A DNA stretch of 48,755 bases from an uncultured Selenomonadales bacterium (lineage in GTDB: Bacteria > Bacillota > Negativicutes > Selenomonadales > Selenomonadaceae): positions 1-48,755 of the forward strand of contig CAMJRX010000016.1 of assembly GCA_946408355.1 (NCBI GenBank), given 5' to 3'. Positions 36,238 through 44,868 of the stretch are shown piece after piece (the first letter of the stretch is position 1; each line of letters opens with the position of its first letter). Position numbers and translations under genes: made by a program. Under the pieces are notes generated by a model. The model was not told where the DNA came from. It did no database searches and saw only the letters and a list, made by a program, of their open reading frames with translations.

Positions 36238-36564
36238 ATGGCAAAGGAAATTTTGAAAGACGAAATCCTCAATGACGAACAACTCGACAACGTGACGGGT
36301 GGCACTCTTGCCCAAACCGCCTCTGACATTAAAAGATTTGCCCATGAAACGGGTTTCCGTTTCGACGGCAACGACAGCCAACAGCGCGAACAATTCCGCG
36401 ACATTCTCTTCCGTTGCGGCGTCAAGATTAAAGATCACGGCGGTTTCGAAGACAACGAGTACTTCCTCTTGGATCGTCAAGGGAAAAGAATCCGCACCCT
36501 CACCGAAACTGAAGCCATGAACACCGCGATTCACAACTACAAGAACAGAGATTTTATCTGCTAA
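36238..36564 (+). CDS. Small protein with a double-glycine export leader
   Basis: A 108-aa protein. Residues 1-22 (MAKEILKDEILNDEQLDNVTGG) look like a bacteriocin/microcin-type leader: acidic, ending in LDNVTGG, the GG site cut by C39-peptidase ABC transporters. The remaining 86 residues are hydrophilic, with two cysteines (one near the middle, one the last residue), and lack the hydrophobic helix of typical class II bacteriocins. AAAGGAG precedes the ATG, and codon use is C-ending like that of pckA, suggesting strong expression. It has its own promoter and terminator. No transporter, immunity or modification gene is beside it. Function unknown. Confidence 0.7.
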   Translation: MAKEILKDEILNDEQLDNVTGGTLAQTASDIKRFAHETGFRFDGNDSQQREQFRDILFRCGVKIKDHGGFEDNEYFLLDRQGKRIRTLTETEAMNTAIHNYKNRDFIC

Positions 36565-36583
36565 AAAATTGTTAACAAAAAAA

Positions 36584-36612
36584 GTCCCAGAACAAATCGT
36601 CTGGGGTTTTTT
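36584..36612. terminator. Bidirectional terminator between the GG-leader gene and thiE
   Basis: CCCAGA and TCTGGG arms around an 8-base loop, with A/T runs on both sides, serving both converging genes. Confidence 0.75.
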
Positions 36613-36627
36613 AATTTCCGAGATAAG

Positions 36628-37287
36628 TTATTTTAGCCAAGCCGTCACAAGTTCACGAGCGGCAAGTCTAGGATTTTCTGCGCCTGCAACCGCTGATACT
36701 ACGAAAAATCCATTCGCACCCGTCGCGGCAAGAGCAGGAATATCTTTAAGCTTAACGCCGCCGCCAACAACAATCGGTAACGGGCTGACTTTAACGAGTT
36801 CAGCGATTTTTTCAAAGCTTAGCACTTCGCCCGTATCAGTTTTTGTATCCGTCGCATGTAAAGGACCGACACCAAAATAATCAATCTGCGAAATGTCAAC
36901 GGCGGAAATAATTTCTTCCGTGCTTGCGCTAAGTCCGACGATTGAATTCACGCCTAAAAATTTTCTGCAGACTTCAACGGGAATATCGCTTTGTCCGACG
37001 TGCACGCCGTCAACTTTTATACCCGCCTCACGAGCCGCCAATACAACGTCAAGCCTATCATCGACGAGCAACGCAACTGAATCACTTTTGCCGAGTTCGT
37101 TAATTGCCCGCGCAGATTTTTCCAAGATAGAAATCATTTCCCGCGCAGAGACAACTTTGGAGCGAATTTGTATGCAAGTAAAGCCCTCGTCTACTGCCGC
37201 CTCGATAACTTCTTCAACGGGACGATTACAATTTTCAGGACCAATAACCAGATAAGCCGAAATGTCCAGCCGTTCGCGAATATTCAT
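36628..37287 (-). CDS. thiE: Thiamine phosphate synthase
   Basis: A 219-aa TIM-barrel enzyme joining the thiazole and pyrimidine halves of thiamine. GFTCIQIRSK, LLVDDRLDVVLAA, DGVHVGQSD, VGLSAST, YFGVGPLHATDTK and VVGGGVKL are the family motifs in order. It overlaps the thiamine-binding gene by four bases and GGAGGC precedes its ATG. Confidence 0.94.
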   Translation of the reverse strand: MNIRERLDISAYLVIGPENCNRPVEEVIEAAVDEGFTCIQIRSKVVSAREMISILEKSARAINELGKSDSVALLVDDRLDVVLAAREAGIKVDGVHVGQSDIPVEVCRKFLGVNSIVGLSASTEEIISAVDISQIDYFGVGPLHATDTKTDTGEVLSFEKIAELVKVSPLPIVVGGGVKLKDIPALAATGANGFFVVSAVAGAENPRLAARELVTAWLK

Positions 37288-37685
37288 CTTTTGCCTCCGA
37301 CGCGCTGTAATGTCGCTCGTATTCTATCTTCGACGGATTGAGGTTTTTCCTCGACGGGCGGTTTAACTTCTTCGACTGGTTGAGGTTTTTCGTCAAGTGC
37401 CTCGTTAAGCCTATCGATTTTGCCTTCCATAGTATTTGAAAATCCGGGGCGAATATCAGCCTTAAAAACAACTTCAGTGCGAATTCCCTTTTCCGCTAAA
37501 ACAAAAGTCGCACGCTTTACGACTTCCATAACTGAATCCCAATCGCCCTCAATCTCCGTGAACATGGAATAAATTTTATTGGGCAAGCCGGATTCACGGA
37601 TAACTTTCACGACTTCGGCGACGTGTTTGCTAAGCTCCTCGCCGGTACCGACGGGCGCAATCGACACTGCAATTAACGTATTCAT
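37284..37685 (-). CDS. MTH1187-family thiamine-binding protein with Pro-rich tail
   Basis: A 133-aa protein. The first 95 residues are the small ferredoxin-like MTH1187/YkoF-type fold (LIAVSIAPVGTG, YSMFTEIEGDWDSVM), which binds thiamine or its pyrimidine part. A Glu/Pro/Lys-rich tail of about 35 residues (EKPQPVEEVKPPVEEKPQ) is not part of the usual domain. AGGAGGT precedes the ATG. Its placement between thiM and thiE supports a thiamine role. Confidence 0.82.
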   Translation of the reverse strand: MNTLIAVSIAPVGTGEELSKHVAEVVKVIRESGLPNKIYSMFTEIEGDWDSVMEVVKRATFVLAEKGIRTEVVFKADIRPGFSNTMEGKIDRLNEALDEKPQPVEEVKPPVEEKPQSVEDRIRATLQRVGGKR

Positions 37686-37687
37686 TT

Positions 37688-38551
37688 TTATACCTCCTTA
37701 AACATGCCGTCAAAAAGTTTCTCAAATGAACCAACTACACGGAAATTATTTGCCGCCTCGTCAGCTGTCAACTTATATAAATTGTCTAAGAAATTTAATT
37801 TGAAACTTGCAGGAGCTTCGACCGTTGCCGCCGCCTTTATGCCCGCTAAGTTAAACATTGTCGTTGCCGTTAATGCCGCGATAAACGGACTAGCTACCGT
37901 CAGATAAATCGCCATGACGCCGCCCAACGCACAGCCGCTTCCCGTGATTTTCGTAAACAGCACTGAACCGCCCGCGCAGAGAATTTCTTCCTTGCCGTCA
38001 GTCACAAAATCTTCCTCGCCCGAAACGGCAACAGCGCCGCCCGTGAATTTTGCCAACTCAATAGCCGCCGCCTTAGCTGAAGAAACTTTTTCCGTTGAAT
38101 CGACGCCGCGAACTTGTCCGCCCGTATCTTCAATCAATCCCCAAAGTTTAGCCAGCGCGATTATCTCGGAGGCATTGCCGCGAATTATCGTCGGCTTAAA
38201 CTCTTTAAACTGCTTTAAAATATCCGTGCGTAAACTTGACAAGCCAATTCCCACAGGGTCAAGTACCCACGGCGTTTGATTAGCTTGCAAAGCTTGTGCC
38301 GCCTTAGGCAACGTCTCCTCGTAGAAAGGCATTGCCGTGCCCATATTGATATAAAATGCCGGCGCGATTTTGGCGATTGATTCGCATTCGTCAGCCAAAT
38401 AGAGCATTGCCGCCGAGCCGCCAACCGCCAACTGTGCATTCGCTACAAAATCTTGCGTGACGGTGTTGGTTATCGACGGTGCCATTGGATTTTTTTCGCG
38501 AACCTCGTTGATTGCTTGCGCCATTGCCGCGCTAATTTCTTGTTCTGTCAA
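37688..38551 (-). CDS. thiM: Hydroxyethylthiazole kinase
   Basis: A 287-aa ribokinase-like enzyme that salvages the thiazole moiety of thiamine. ITNTVTQDFVANAQLAVGGSAAM, PWVLDPVGIG, IRGNASEI, DGKEEILCAGG and GSGCALGGVMA are typical. The start is a TTG at 38551 six bases after AAGGAGGT; the longer open frame (to 38611) has no better start. The unit makes thiM, a thiamine binder and thiE, so thiamine salvage is the theme. thiD is missing and no THI-box riboswitch is seen. Confidence 0.92.
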   Translation of the reverse strand: MTEQEISAAMAQAINEVREKNPMAPSITNTVTQDFVANAQLAVGGSAAMLYLADECESIAKIAPAFYINMGTAMPFYEETLPKAAQALQANQTPWVLDPVGIGLSSLRTDILKQFKEFKPTIIRGNASEIIALAKLWGLIEDTGGQVRGVDSTEKVSSAKAAAIELAKFTGGAVAVSGEEDFVTDGKEEILCAGGSVLFTKITGSGCALGGVMAIYLTVASPFIAALTATTMFNLAGIKAAATVEAPASFKLNFLDNLYKLTADEAANNFRVVGSFEKLFDGMFKEV

Positions 38552-38571
38552 GTTAATACCTCCTTGAACGC

Positions 38572-38600
38572 AAAAGGACGTCGCCGCACGCAACGCCCTT
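38572..38600 (-). terminator. Hairpin between tRNA-Glu and thiM
   Basis: On the reverse strand AAGGGCGTTGC pairs with GGCGACGTCCTT and is followed by TTTT. It could end the tRNA transcript or let part of it read into thiM. Confidence 0.55.
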
Positions 38601-38615
38601 GTTATTTTCAATTTA

Positions 38616-38690
38616 TGGTGACGCCTAAGGGATTCGAACCCTTGAACCCGCCGTGAGAGGGCGGTGTCTTAACCACTTGACGAAGGCGCC
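38616..38690 (-). tRNA. tRNA-Glu, anticodon CTC
   Basis: A 75-base cloverleaf with CCA encoded. The 7-bp acceptor stem is GGCGCCT with AGGCGTC; the anticodon stem CCGCC/GGCGG holds the loop CTCTCAC with anticodon CTC for GAG codons; the T arm AGGGTTCGAATCCCT is normal. Confidence 0.95.
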
Positions 38691-38705
38691 GAATCACTGC
38701 ACCGC

Positions 38706-38734
38706 ATATTAGCATAGTTAAATTTTTTCGTCAA
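38706..38734 (-). promoter_or_regulatory. Promoter of tRNA-Glu
   Basis: On the reverse strand TTGACG (38729-38734), a 17-base spacer and TAATAT (38706-38711), 15 bases before the tRNA 5' end. It may also serve the thi genes. Confidence 0.55.
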
Positions 38735-38762
38735 GCAGAATAAAATTTTTTCGCGTAGAGTA

Positions 38763-38790
38763 TTGCACAGCTACCAAAAATTTATATAAT
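38763..38790 (+). promoter_or_regulatory. Promoter of the RTX-like gene
   Basis: TTGCAC (38763-38768), a 16-base spacer and TATAAT (38785-38790), 50 bases before the GTG start. Confidence 0.6.
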
Positions 38791-38839
38791 TCGTGTTAAT
38801 AGGAAATGTTTATTGTGTTTTAATGGAGGAGGGGATTTT

Positions 38840-41800
38840 GTGAATAGGTTTATCTTCGATTTGCAACGCTTCGATGAGTTTACGAATTATACTCCCGTCA
38901 CTTTGGTTGGCGGCTCAAGTGGCGACGATGCAATTTATAATTACGGCACGAATGTTACAATCGACACTTTTGAAGGCAACGATACCGTTGAGAATTATGT
39001 TTCCACCGTTTCAATCGACGGCGGCGCGGACGCAGATTATCTACTTAACTGGGACTGGTCAAATGAAAATGTCACTGTTCTCGGCGGCAACGGCAACGAC
39101 ACCATACGCAATGTCGGTTCTTACAGCAACCTTGAGGGCGGCAACGGTGACGATAGCATTTCCAACTGGAACGATTTTGTAACGATAAACAGCGGCGCAG
39201 GTAAGGATACCATTGAAAACAGCAATTACTATGATACTGGAGATAACGTTAGTATTAACGGCGGAGACAACGACGATGACATTCTCAACTGGGGAAATTC
39301 TGTCACGGTAGACGGCGGCGCGGGCAACGACATTATTAAAAATTATCAATACAACGGCGGTGCTCAAAACGTTACAATCACGGGCGGCAAGGGCAACGAT
39401 TCAATACATAACGCGGGCGAAAATGTTTTGTTCAAATACGCGGCGGGCGACGGCAACGACACTATCAGAGGTTTTAATGCTACGTCGACGCTTACGATTT
39501 CAGGCGCAACTTTTTCGACAGAAAAGAGCGGCTCGGATATTCTCGTTACCGTTGGCGACGGCAAAATAACTTTGGAGGGCGCGACAAGCCTCGATAATAT
39601 CAACATTGTCAGCGACATTAATATTGTAAGTAATAGTAATTCAAATACTTTAGTCACTGGTAGCGCGGGCGTTGATTCCATTAACAATTCGGGCAGTAAC
39701 GTTACTATAAACACGGACGGCGGCAACGATACAATTTACAGTTCCGGAGACGTGTTGTCTATTAACGGCGGCGCGGATAATAATTTCGTGCATCTTTACG
39801 CCGACGCTTATAACGCTACTGTTTTAACAGGGAGCGGTAAAGATACTGTCGAGACTGCTGCCAAGACTGCTTCAATCGTTACGAGTTTTGGCAAGGATTT
39901 CGTTTACCTCTACGCTAACGCTGAACAGCACACGATTAACACAGGCGACGGCGATGATTCAGTCGACAGCGGCGGAAAAATCGTTTCAATCGTCACTGGT
40001 TCCGGCAATGATTCCATTCATCTCTACGGTAATGCCGAAAATCATACGATTGATACTGGCGACGGCAACGATACAGTTGAGAGTGCTGGCAAAGTAGTTT
40101 CAATCGTCACAGGTATCGACGACGACTATATTTATCTTTACAACAACGCAGAGGATCATACGATTGATTCGGGCACTGGTAGTGATACGGTTTACACAGG
40201 CGGTCAAAGAGTTTCAATTAATACAGGCGCGGACAACGATTATATTCACATCTACACCAACGCCACAAAAAATACCGTGAACAGCGGCGCGGGCGACGAT
40301 ACCATTAGAAGTTACAATGAAAACGGCGTCTTTTATATTTACGAGATTGGTAGCGGCAATGATTCCATTCTGGGATTTACGGATAAGGACACGTTGCAAA
40401 TCGGCGACGGAAAAGGCGTTTACTCTAAAAAAATTGTTGACAACGATATTATTATCACGGTCGGGCAAAATAAAATAACTTTGAGCGGCGCGGAAAGTTT
40501 ATCGTCACCAAATATTCACGGCGTAATTGACGGCGGCGCGCTCAAGGTCACGATTTCCGCAAATAATACAATGGTTAGCGGCACAAAATATAATGATAGT
40601 ATTTCTGTCACTGGCTCCAATGTCACAGTTAACGCGGCGGGCGGCAAGGATATTATCGAAAACAGCGGCGGAAATGCCGTAATAAATGGCGGTGCAAACA
40701 ATGATTCGTTGTCGAACACGTCGGCAAATAATGTTACGCTCAACGGCGGAAGTGGCTCCGACACGTTAAGAAATTCAAATTACAACAACGTATCGATGAA
40801 CGGCAACGGCGGCAGTGATAAAATTTATAACTCCGCTAACTATGTTACCATGAACGGCGGCGACGGCAATGACTCAATCGTCGTTGAAAACAGCTATGCT
40901 TATATCACCACGATAAACGGCGGCGCGGGCGCAGATAAAATTACGGCTTATGGCGGCGTAATTGACGGCGGTTCAGGTAACGACCAAATTAGTCTCGGTG
41001 CTTACCTTGATTCGGGTGTTGATTATGGCGCGACGATTAAAGGCAAGTTGGGCGATGATACAATTTACGGCACGAGCGCGGGAAATATCGTTTACGAATT
41101 CAACAAGGGCGACGGCAACGACCAAATTTATAATTACAAAACTGGCGACACTATTGCAATCGGCGGTAATGAAATTTATACAAAGACTACGAATGGCTCC
41201 AACGTCGTAATCAAATTAAACAGCGGCGGCTCTATGACTTTGAACAATGCAAGCTCGCAGAAACTAAATATAAGCGGCGGCATTGAGTCTTTACCCGGCG
41301 GCAAGAATATTAAAAATACCGCGTCAAATACCGTGATAGGCGGCACGAACGCGGCAGATACCATTTCAAACAGCTACGGAAATAATGTCGAAATCAACGC
41401 GGGCGCGGGCAACGACACGATTTATAATAACGGCGGCAAAGATATAACGCTTGCGGGCGGCGACGGCGACGATACCATTAACGACGCTTATGCTGATAAT
41501 ATTTATATCGACGGCGGCAACGGTGCTGATTCAATTTACGGCAACAACAACTACGCAACGATTAAAGGCGGAGCGGGCAAAGATACAATTCTCGGCAACC
41601 ACTATAAATCAAATATTGCGGGCGACGGCGACAACGATTTAATTAGCCTCACGACTTACTGGTACAACACAATCGACGGCGGCGACGGTAGCGACTCGAT
41701 TTATGCGGGCGGCGGTCAACATTCCGTCAACGGTGGCGCAGGAGCCGATTTAATAAGCTTGAGCGGCGGTGAATTGACTGTACAGGGCGGCACCGGCGAC

Positions 41801-44107
41801 GATACCATTTACGGCGCAAGCACTGAAAGCCATTTTTATCAATATACAAAAGGCGACGGCAAGGATACTATCTACGGCTTCAACTCCAGCGATTCAATCA
41901 CGATAAGCGGCGGCAGTGCCTCAACGACTAACAGCGGGCAAAATGTTATTGTTAAAGTTGACGGCTCCAATGTTATGACGTTGATTGGCGCGAAGGGTAA
42001 GACGATAAATATTTATTCGGATACCCCCGACACTTCGACAGAAACAACCCAACAAGAAGTTATCAAAAGGTTTATGTACTCGCTCAATGCCAACAAAAAT
42101 GATTCGGGCAAAGCGGCTCTCGATAAAGCTGTAAATTACGCCTCCAATGGTTACTTCGCCAACTTGTCGACGCTAATAAATCAAATGGTTGCTGACTGCA
42201 AAAATTTAGGTTCAGCTGAATTCCTCGAAAAATGCGGAATAAATTTAACCAACAAAGACACAGGCGCAATCACCGGTTCCGACGCGGGCGGCTCCAAAGT
42301 TAAGACGGCGGAAAATGTCGTCCCTGAAAGCGGCAACTTAAACACGAATTTTTATTCGACATCGTTTACGACCGCTAACGGCTTAACGTTCCGCCTCTCC
42401 AAAACTAATTTATCTAATGACGAGCTTTATATCTGGCAAGCGTTGCAGACTTGGTGGGCTGAAGAGGGGCAAAATCTCATCAAAGAATCTTACGATTACA
42501 GTTTCCTCGACAGCGACGCCCCTGTTAAAGAAATTACCGTTGTATTCGAGGAAAATTATAATGGCGGCTATTTGGCGTACACCGGCTGGCCGAAATATAT
42601 AAACGGTCGATATACGCGGACATTGGGCATAAATAAAGTTTACTTTTACGATTTCGCGAGTACAGACGTTAATGGCAAAAGTCCCAACGGTCAAGGCTAT
42701 TTGGACAGAACAGTTGCTCATGAACTTACACATGCGATAATGATGTCTAAGATAACTAATTTCGGCGACTTGCCGCAGTTTATCACAGAGGGAACAGCGG
42801 AATTAGTTCACGGCATTGATGACTACCGCGGCAACGTTATTGATTATCTGTCAAAAAATTATCAGCCGTTGCAAGAATCTTTGAGCTTAATGCCTGGCAC
42901 AGGCGAAAGCCATTCATATGCAGGAGGTTTTATGTTACTGCGCTATCTCGCTAAACAAAGTGCCGAACATTATTCTTCCGGCGGTTCGGGGAGCAAATCC
43001 GCGATAAATGCTGCCTTCAATGCTAAAAATGTCACGGTTAAAAATAATGTCCTCACGGTCTCGAAAAATTATATCGGCAACGAACTTGACCTTGCTGATT
43101 ATTCGTCCAAAGTTAAAACTGTCAACGCAAAGTCTTTTAGCAAGGGGCTAATGATTTCCGGTAATAAAAATGCAAATTCAATCGCGGCTGGCTCTGGCAA
43201 CGATACAATCTTCGCAAATGTTGGTAAAGATACGCTCGTTGGCGGCAAGGGAAATGATATTCTCTACGGCGAGGCGGGCAACGACTTAATTAAAGGCGAG
43301 GCAGGTAACGACTCGATTAACGGCGGCACCGGCAATGACACGCTAACCGGTGGCGACGGCTCGGATATTTTCATTTTCGGTAAGGAGTCCGGCAAGGACA
43401 CAATCACCGATTACACGGTGGGCAAAGACAAGATTAAAATTATCGACGGCGGAATAACTGGTGCTTCTATCAGCGGCTCCGATTTAATTTTGGAGGCTGA
43501 CAGGTCCGGCTTAATCACTATAAAGAAGGGCAAGGATAAAAAAATAACAGTCATTGACGGCACCGGCGCAACAATTACTAAAAAATATTCGGACGCCGAA
43601 AAGATTTTGACCGTTACGAACAAAACCAAATCTCCCGTTACAATCGATTCGTCAATTCAAGGCGTCGACGCTTCGGATAGAACGACAGCTGTTAAAATCA
43701 CAGGTAACAAACTCGACAATATAATTAACGGCGGCTCCAATAACGATATACTTTACGGCGGCAAGGGCAATGATTCACTCGCCGGTAACGCAGGCAACGA
43801 TAAACTTTATGGCGGCGCAGGTAGTGATACGCTTTGGGGCGGCAAAGGAAATGATTCACTCTGGGGCGACGCAGGCGCAGATATTTTTATCTATGCTCAA
43901 GGCGACGGCAAGGACATTATCTTTGGTTTCGAGGATAATGACACCCTCACGCTTGACAGTCTCGACTTTACGCCGTCCTATAAAGATAAAGTCGTCACGT
44001 TGAAATTCGATAGCGGCTCAATCACGCTTAAAAACTTCACAGCTACGACTTTCCACATCAACGACGACACTTATCAAATCAGCAACTCTAAATTTGTTAA
44101 AAAATAA
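38840..44107 (+). CDS. RTX-like calcium-binding repeat protein with embedded zinc-peptidase-like domain
   Basis: A 1755-aa protein. The GTG at 38840 follows GGAGGAGGGG. The N-terminus (VNRFIFDLQRFDEF) carries the FDLQRFD motif. Residues about 25-1065 are degenerate GGxGNDxI-type repeats separated by long Asn-rich loops, giving a long beta-roll or solenoid. Residues about 1070-1425 form a different domain with a gluzincin signature: HELTH at 1294-1298 and the EGTAE motif at 1317-1321, the first E being the likely third zinc ligand. Canonical RTX nonapeptides (GGKGNDILYGEAGND) follow at about 1445-1510 and again at about 1625-1690, and an uncharged tail ends at 1755. There is no Sec signal, so type I secretion is likely; no transporter gene is adjacent. 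It is probably a secreted or surface calcium-folded metalloprotease or adhesin. Confidence 0.85.
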   Translation: MNRFIFDLQRFDEFTNYTPVTLVGGSSGDDAIYNYGTNVTIDTFEGNDTVENYVSTVSIDGGADADYLLNWDWSNENVTVLGGNGNDTIRNVGSYSNLEGGNGDDSISNWNDFVTINSGAGKDTIENSNYYDTGDNVSINGGDNDDDILNWGNSVTVDGGAGNDIIKNYQYNGGAQNVTITGGKGNDSIHNAGENVLFKYAAGDGNDTIRGFNATSTLTISGATFSTEKSGSDILVTVGDGKITLEGATSLDNINIVSDINIVSNSNSNTLVTGSAGVDSINNSGSNVTINTDGGNDTIYSSGDVLSINGGADNNFVHLYADAYNATVLTGSGKDTVETAAKTASIVTSFGKDFVYLYANAEQHTINTGDGDDSVDSGGKIVSIVTGSGNDSIHLYGNAENHTIDTGDGNDTVESAGKVVSIVTGIDDDYIYLYNNAEDHTIDSGTGSDTVYTGGQRVSINTGADNDYIHIYTNATKNTVNSGAGDDTIRSYNENGVFYIYEIGSGNDSILGFTDKDTLQIGDGKGVYSKKIVDNDIIITVGQNKITLSGAESLSSPNIHGVIDGGALKVTISANNTMVSGTKYNDSISVTGSNVTVNAAGGKDIIENSGGNAVINGGANNDSLSNTSANNVTLNGGSGSDTLRNSNYNNVSMNGNGGSDKIYNSANYVTMNGGDGNDSIVVENSYAYITTINGGAGADKITAYGGVIDGGSGNDQISLGAYLDSGVDYGATIKGKLGDDTIYGTSAGNIVYEFNKGDGNDQIYNYKTGDTIAIGGNEIYTKTTNGSNVVIKLNSGGSMTLNNASSQKLNISGGIESLPGGKNIKNTASNTVIGGTNAADTISNSYGNNVEINAGAGNDTIYNNGGKDITLAGGDGDDTINDAYADNIYIDGGNGADSIYGNNNYATIKGGAGKDTILGNHYKSNIAGDGDNDLISLTTYWYNTIDGGDGSDSIYAGGGQHSVNGGAGADLISLSGGELTVQGGTGDDTIYGASTESHFYQYTKGDGKDTIYGFNSSDSITISGGSASTTNSGQNVIVKVDGSNVMTLIGAKGKTINIYSDTPDTSTETTQQEVIKRFMYSLNANKNDSGKAALDKAVNYASNGYFANLSTLINQMVADCKNLGSAEFLEKCGINLTNKDTGAITGSDAGGSKVKTAENVVPESGNLNTNFYSTSFTTANGLTFRLSKTNLSNDELYIWQALQTWWAEEGQNLIKESYDYSFLDSDAPVKEITVVFEENYNGGYLAYTGWPKYINGRYTRTLGINKVYFYDFASTDVNGKSPNGQGYLDRTVAHELTHAIMMSKITNFGDLPQFITEGTAELVHGIDDYRGNVIDYLSKNYQPLQESLSLMPGTGESHSYAGGFMLLRYLAKQSAEHYSSGGSGSKSAINAAFNAKNVTVKNNVLTVSKNYIGNELDLADYSSKVKTVNAKSFSKGLMISGNKNANSIAAGSGNDTIFANVGKDTLVGGKGNDILYGEAGNDLIKGEAGNDSINGGTGNDTLTGGDGSDIFIFGKESGKDTITDYTVGKDKIKIIDGGITGASISGSDLILEADRSGLITIKKGKDKKITVIDGTGATITKKYSDAEKILTVTNKTKSPVTIDSSIQGVDASDRTTAVKITGNKLDNIINGGSNNDILYGGKGNDSLAGNAGNDKLYGGAGSDTLWGGKGNDSLWGDAGADIFIYAQGDGKDIIFGFEDNDTLTLDSLDFTPSYKDKVVTLKFDSGSITLKNFTATTFHINDDTYQISNSKFVKK
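38920..42000 (+). repeat. Degenerate Gly/Asn/Asp-rich repeat region
   Basis: The DNA repeats are approximate copies of a GGCGGC-AACGA(C/T)-type unit coding for GGxGNDxIxN turns, diverged enough to be stable. It is a protein-level repeat, not a CRISPR or mobile element. Confidence 0.8.
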
Positions 44108-44229
44108 AATCTGCGCGGGCAACGTGACGTTATATCCACTTTCAGGAATGTAGAGAACTTAAAATGGCGTAACGGCGCAAAAAAGAGAATGGTTACGCGC
44201 TCTATTTCATTTACATTTTTAAAATGGAA

Positions 44230-44868
44230 TTAACGTGGGCGGCTGAACAAATTCATAACAAAGATAAAGAACAGCGATAGCGCAACGAGAATAACCGCCC
44301 ACTTGAAAGCGAGGTCGTAATCGTTGGCTTGAACGGCGGCATAAATGGCGGTGGACATAGTTTGAGTTTTACCGGGGACATTGCCAGCGAACATAATCGT
44401 CGCGCCGAATTCGCCCATAGCTCGTGTAAAAGATAAAACAACGCCCGCCAAAATTCCTTGCTTAGCATTTGGCAAAAGTATTCGCCAAAAAATTTTCCAT
44501 TCCGATACACCCAAAGTCCGCGCCGCGTAAATTATATTCGGGTCGAGTTGTTCAAATGCGCCGCGAGTTGTGCGATACATAAGCGGCAAGCTGACGACAA
44601 CCGCCGCGATAACTGCCGCCTTCCACGTGAACACGAAATTTATATCGAATTGCAGAAGAAATTTTCCAATCGCGCTACGCTTGCCTAAAAACAGCAATAA
44701 AAAAAATCCTACGACGGTCGGCGGCAAAACCATAGGCAACATAATCATGGCGTCGACTAAAGTTTTTCCGCGCTTTAGTTTAACGACAAAATACGTCAGA
44801 AAAATTCCCGCAAAAAATGTTATCAGCGTAGCGACTGCCGCAGTTTTCAGCGTTATGATTAATGGCAT
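44230..44868 (-). CDS. modB: Molybdate ABC transporter permease
   Basis: A 212-aa membrane protein with about five helices and the permease EAA-type loop region (AARTLGVSEWKIFWRILLPNA) that contacts ModC. MVLPPTVVGFFLL and the GEFGATIMFAGN segment are typical of ModB/CysT permeases. It overlaps modC by 10 bases. A 7-bp inverted repeat (GCGTAAC/GTTACGC) lies about 30-60 bases after its end, but it has no good T-run. Confidence 0.93.
   Translation of the reverse strand: MPLIITLKTAAVATLITFFAGIFLTYFVVKLKRGKTLVDAMIMLPMVLPPTVVGFFLLLFLGKRSAIGKFLLQFDINFVFTWKAAVIAAVVVSLPLMYRTTRGAFEQLDPNIIYAARTLGVSEWKIFWRILLPNAKQGILAGVVLSFTRAMGEFGATIMFAGNVPGKTQTMSTAIYAAVQANDYDLAFKWAVILVALSLFFIFVMNLFSRPR

Noticed and set aside
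38552-38615. TPP riboswitch before thiM
   Set aside because: No CTGAGA or ACCTGA core; the only structure is a terminator-like hairpin.
38920-42000. Regularly spaced repeats that might be a CRISPR or satellite
   Set aside because: The repeats are in one open frame, vary in length and sequence and encode GGxGNDxI turns, so they are protein repeats.
44167-44198. GCGTAAC/GTTACGC inverted repeat as terminator for modB
   Set aside because: Only 7 bp with an 18-base loop and no T-run at the base of the stem; too weak to call.
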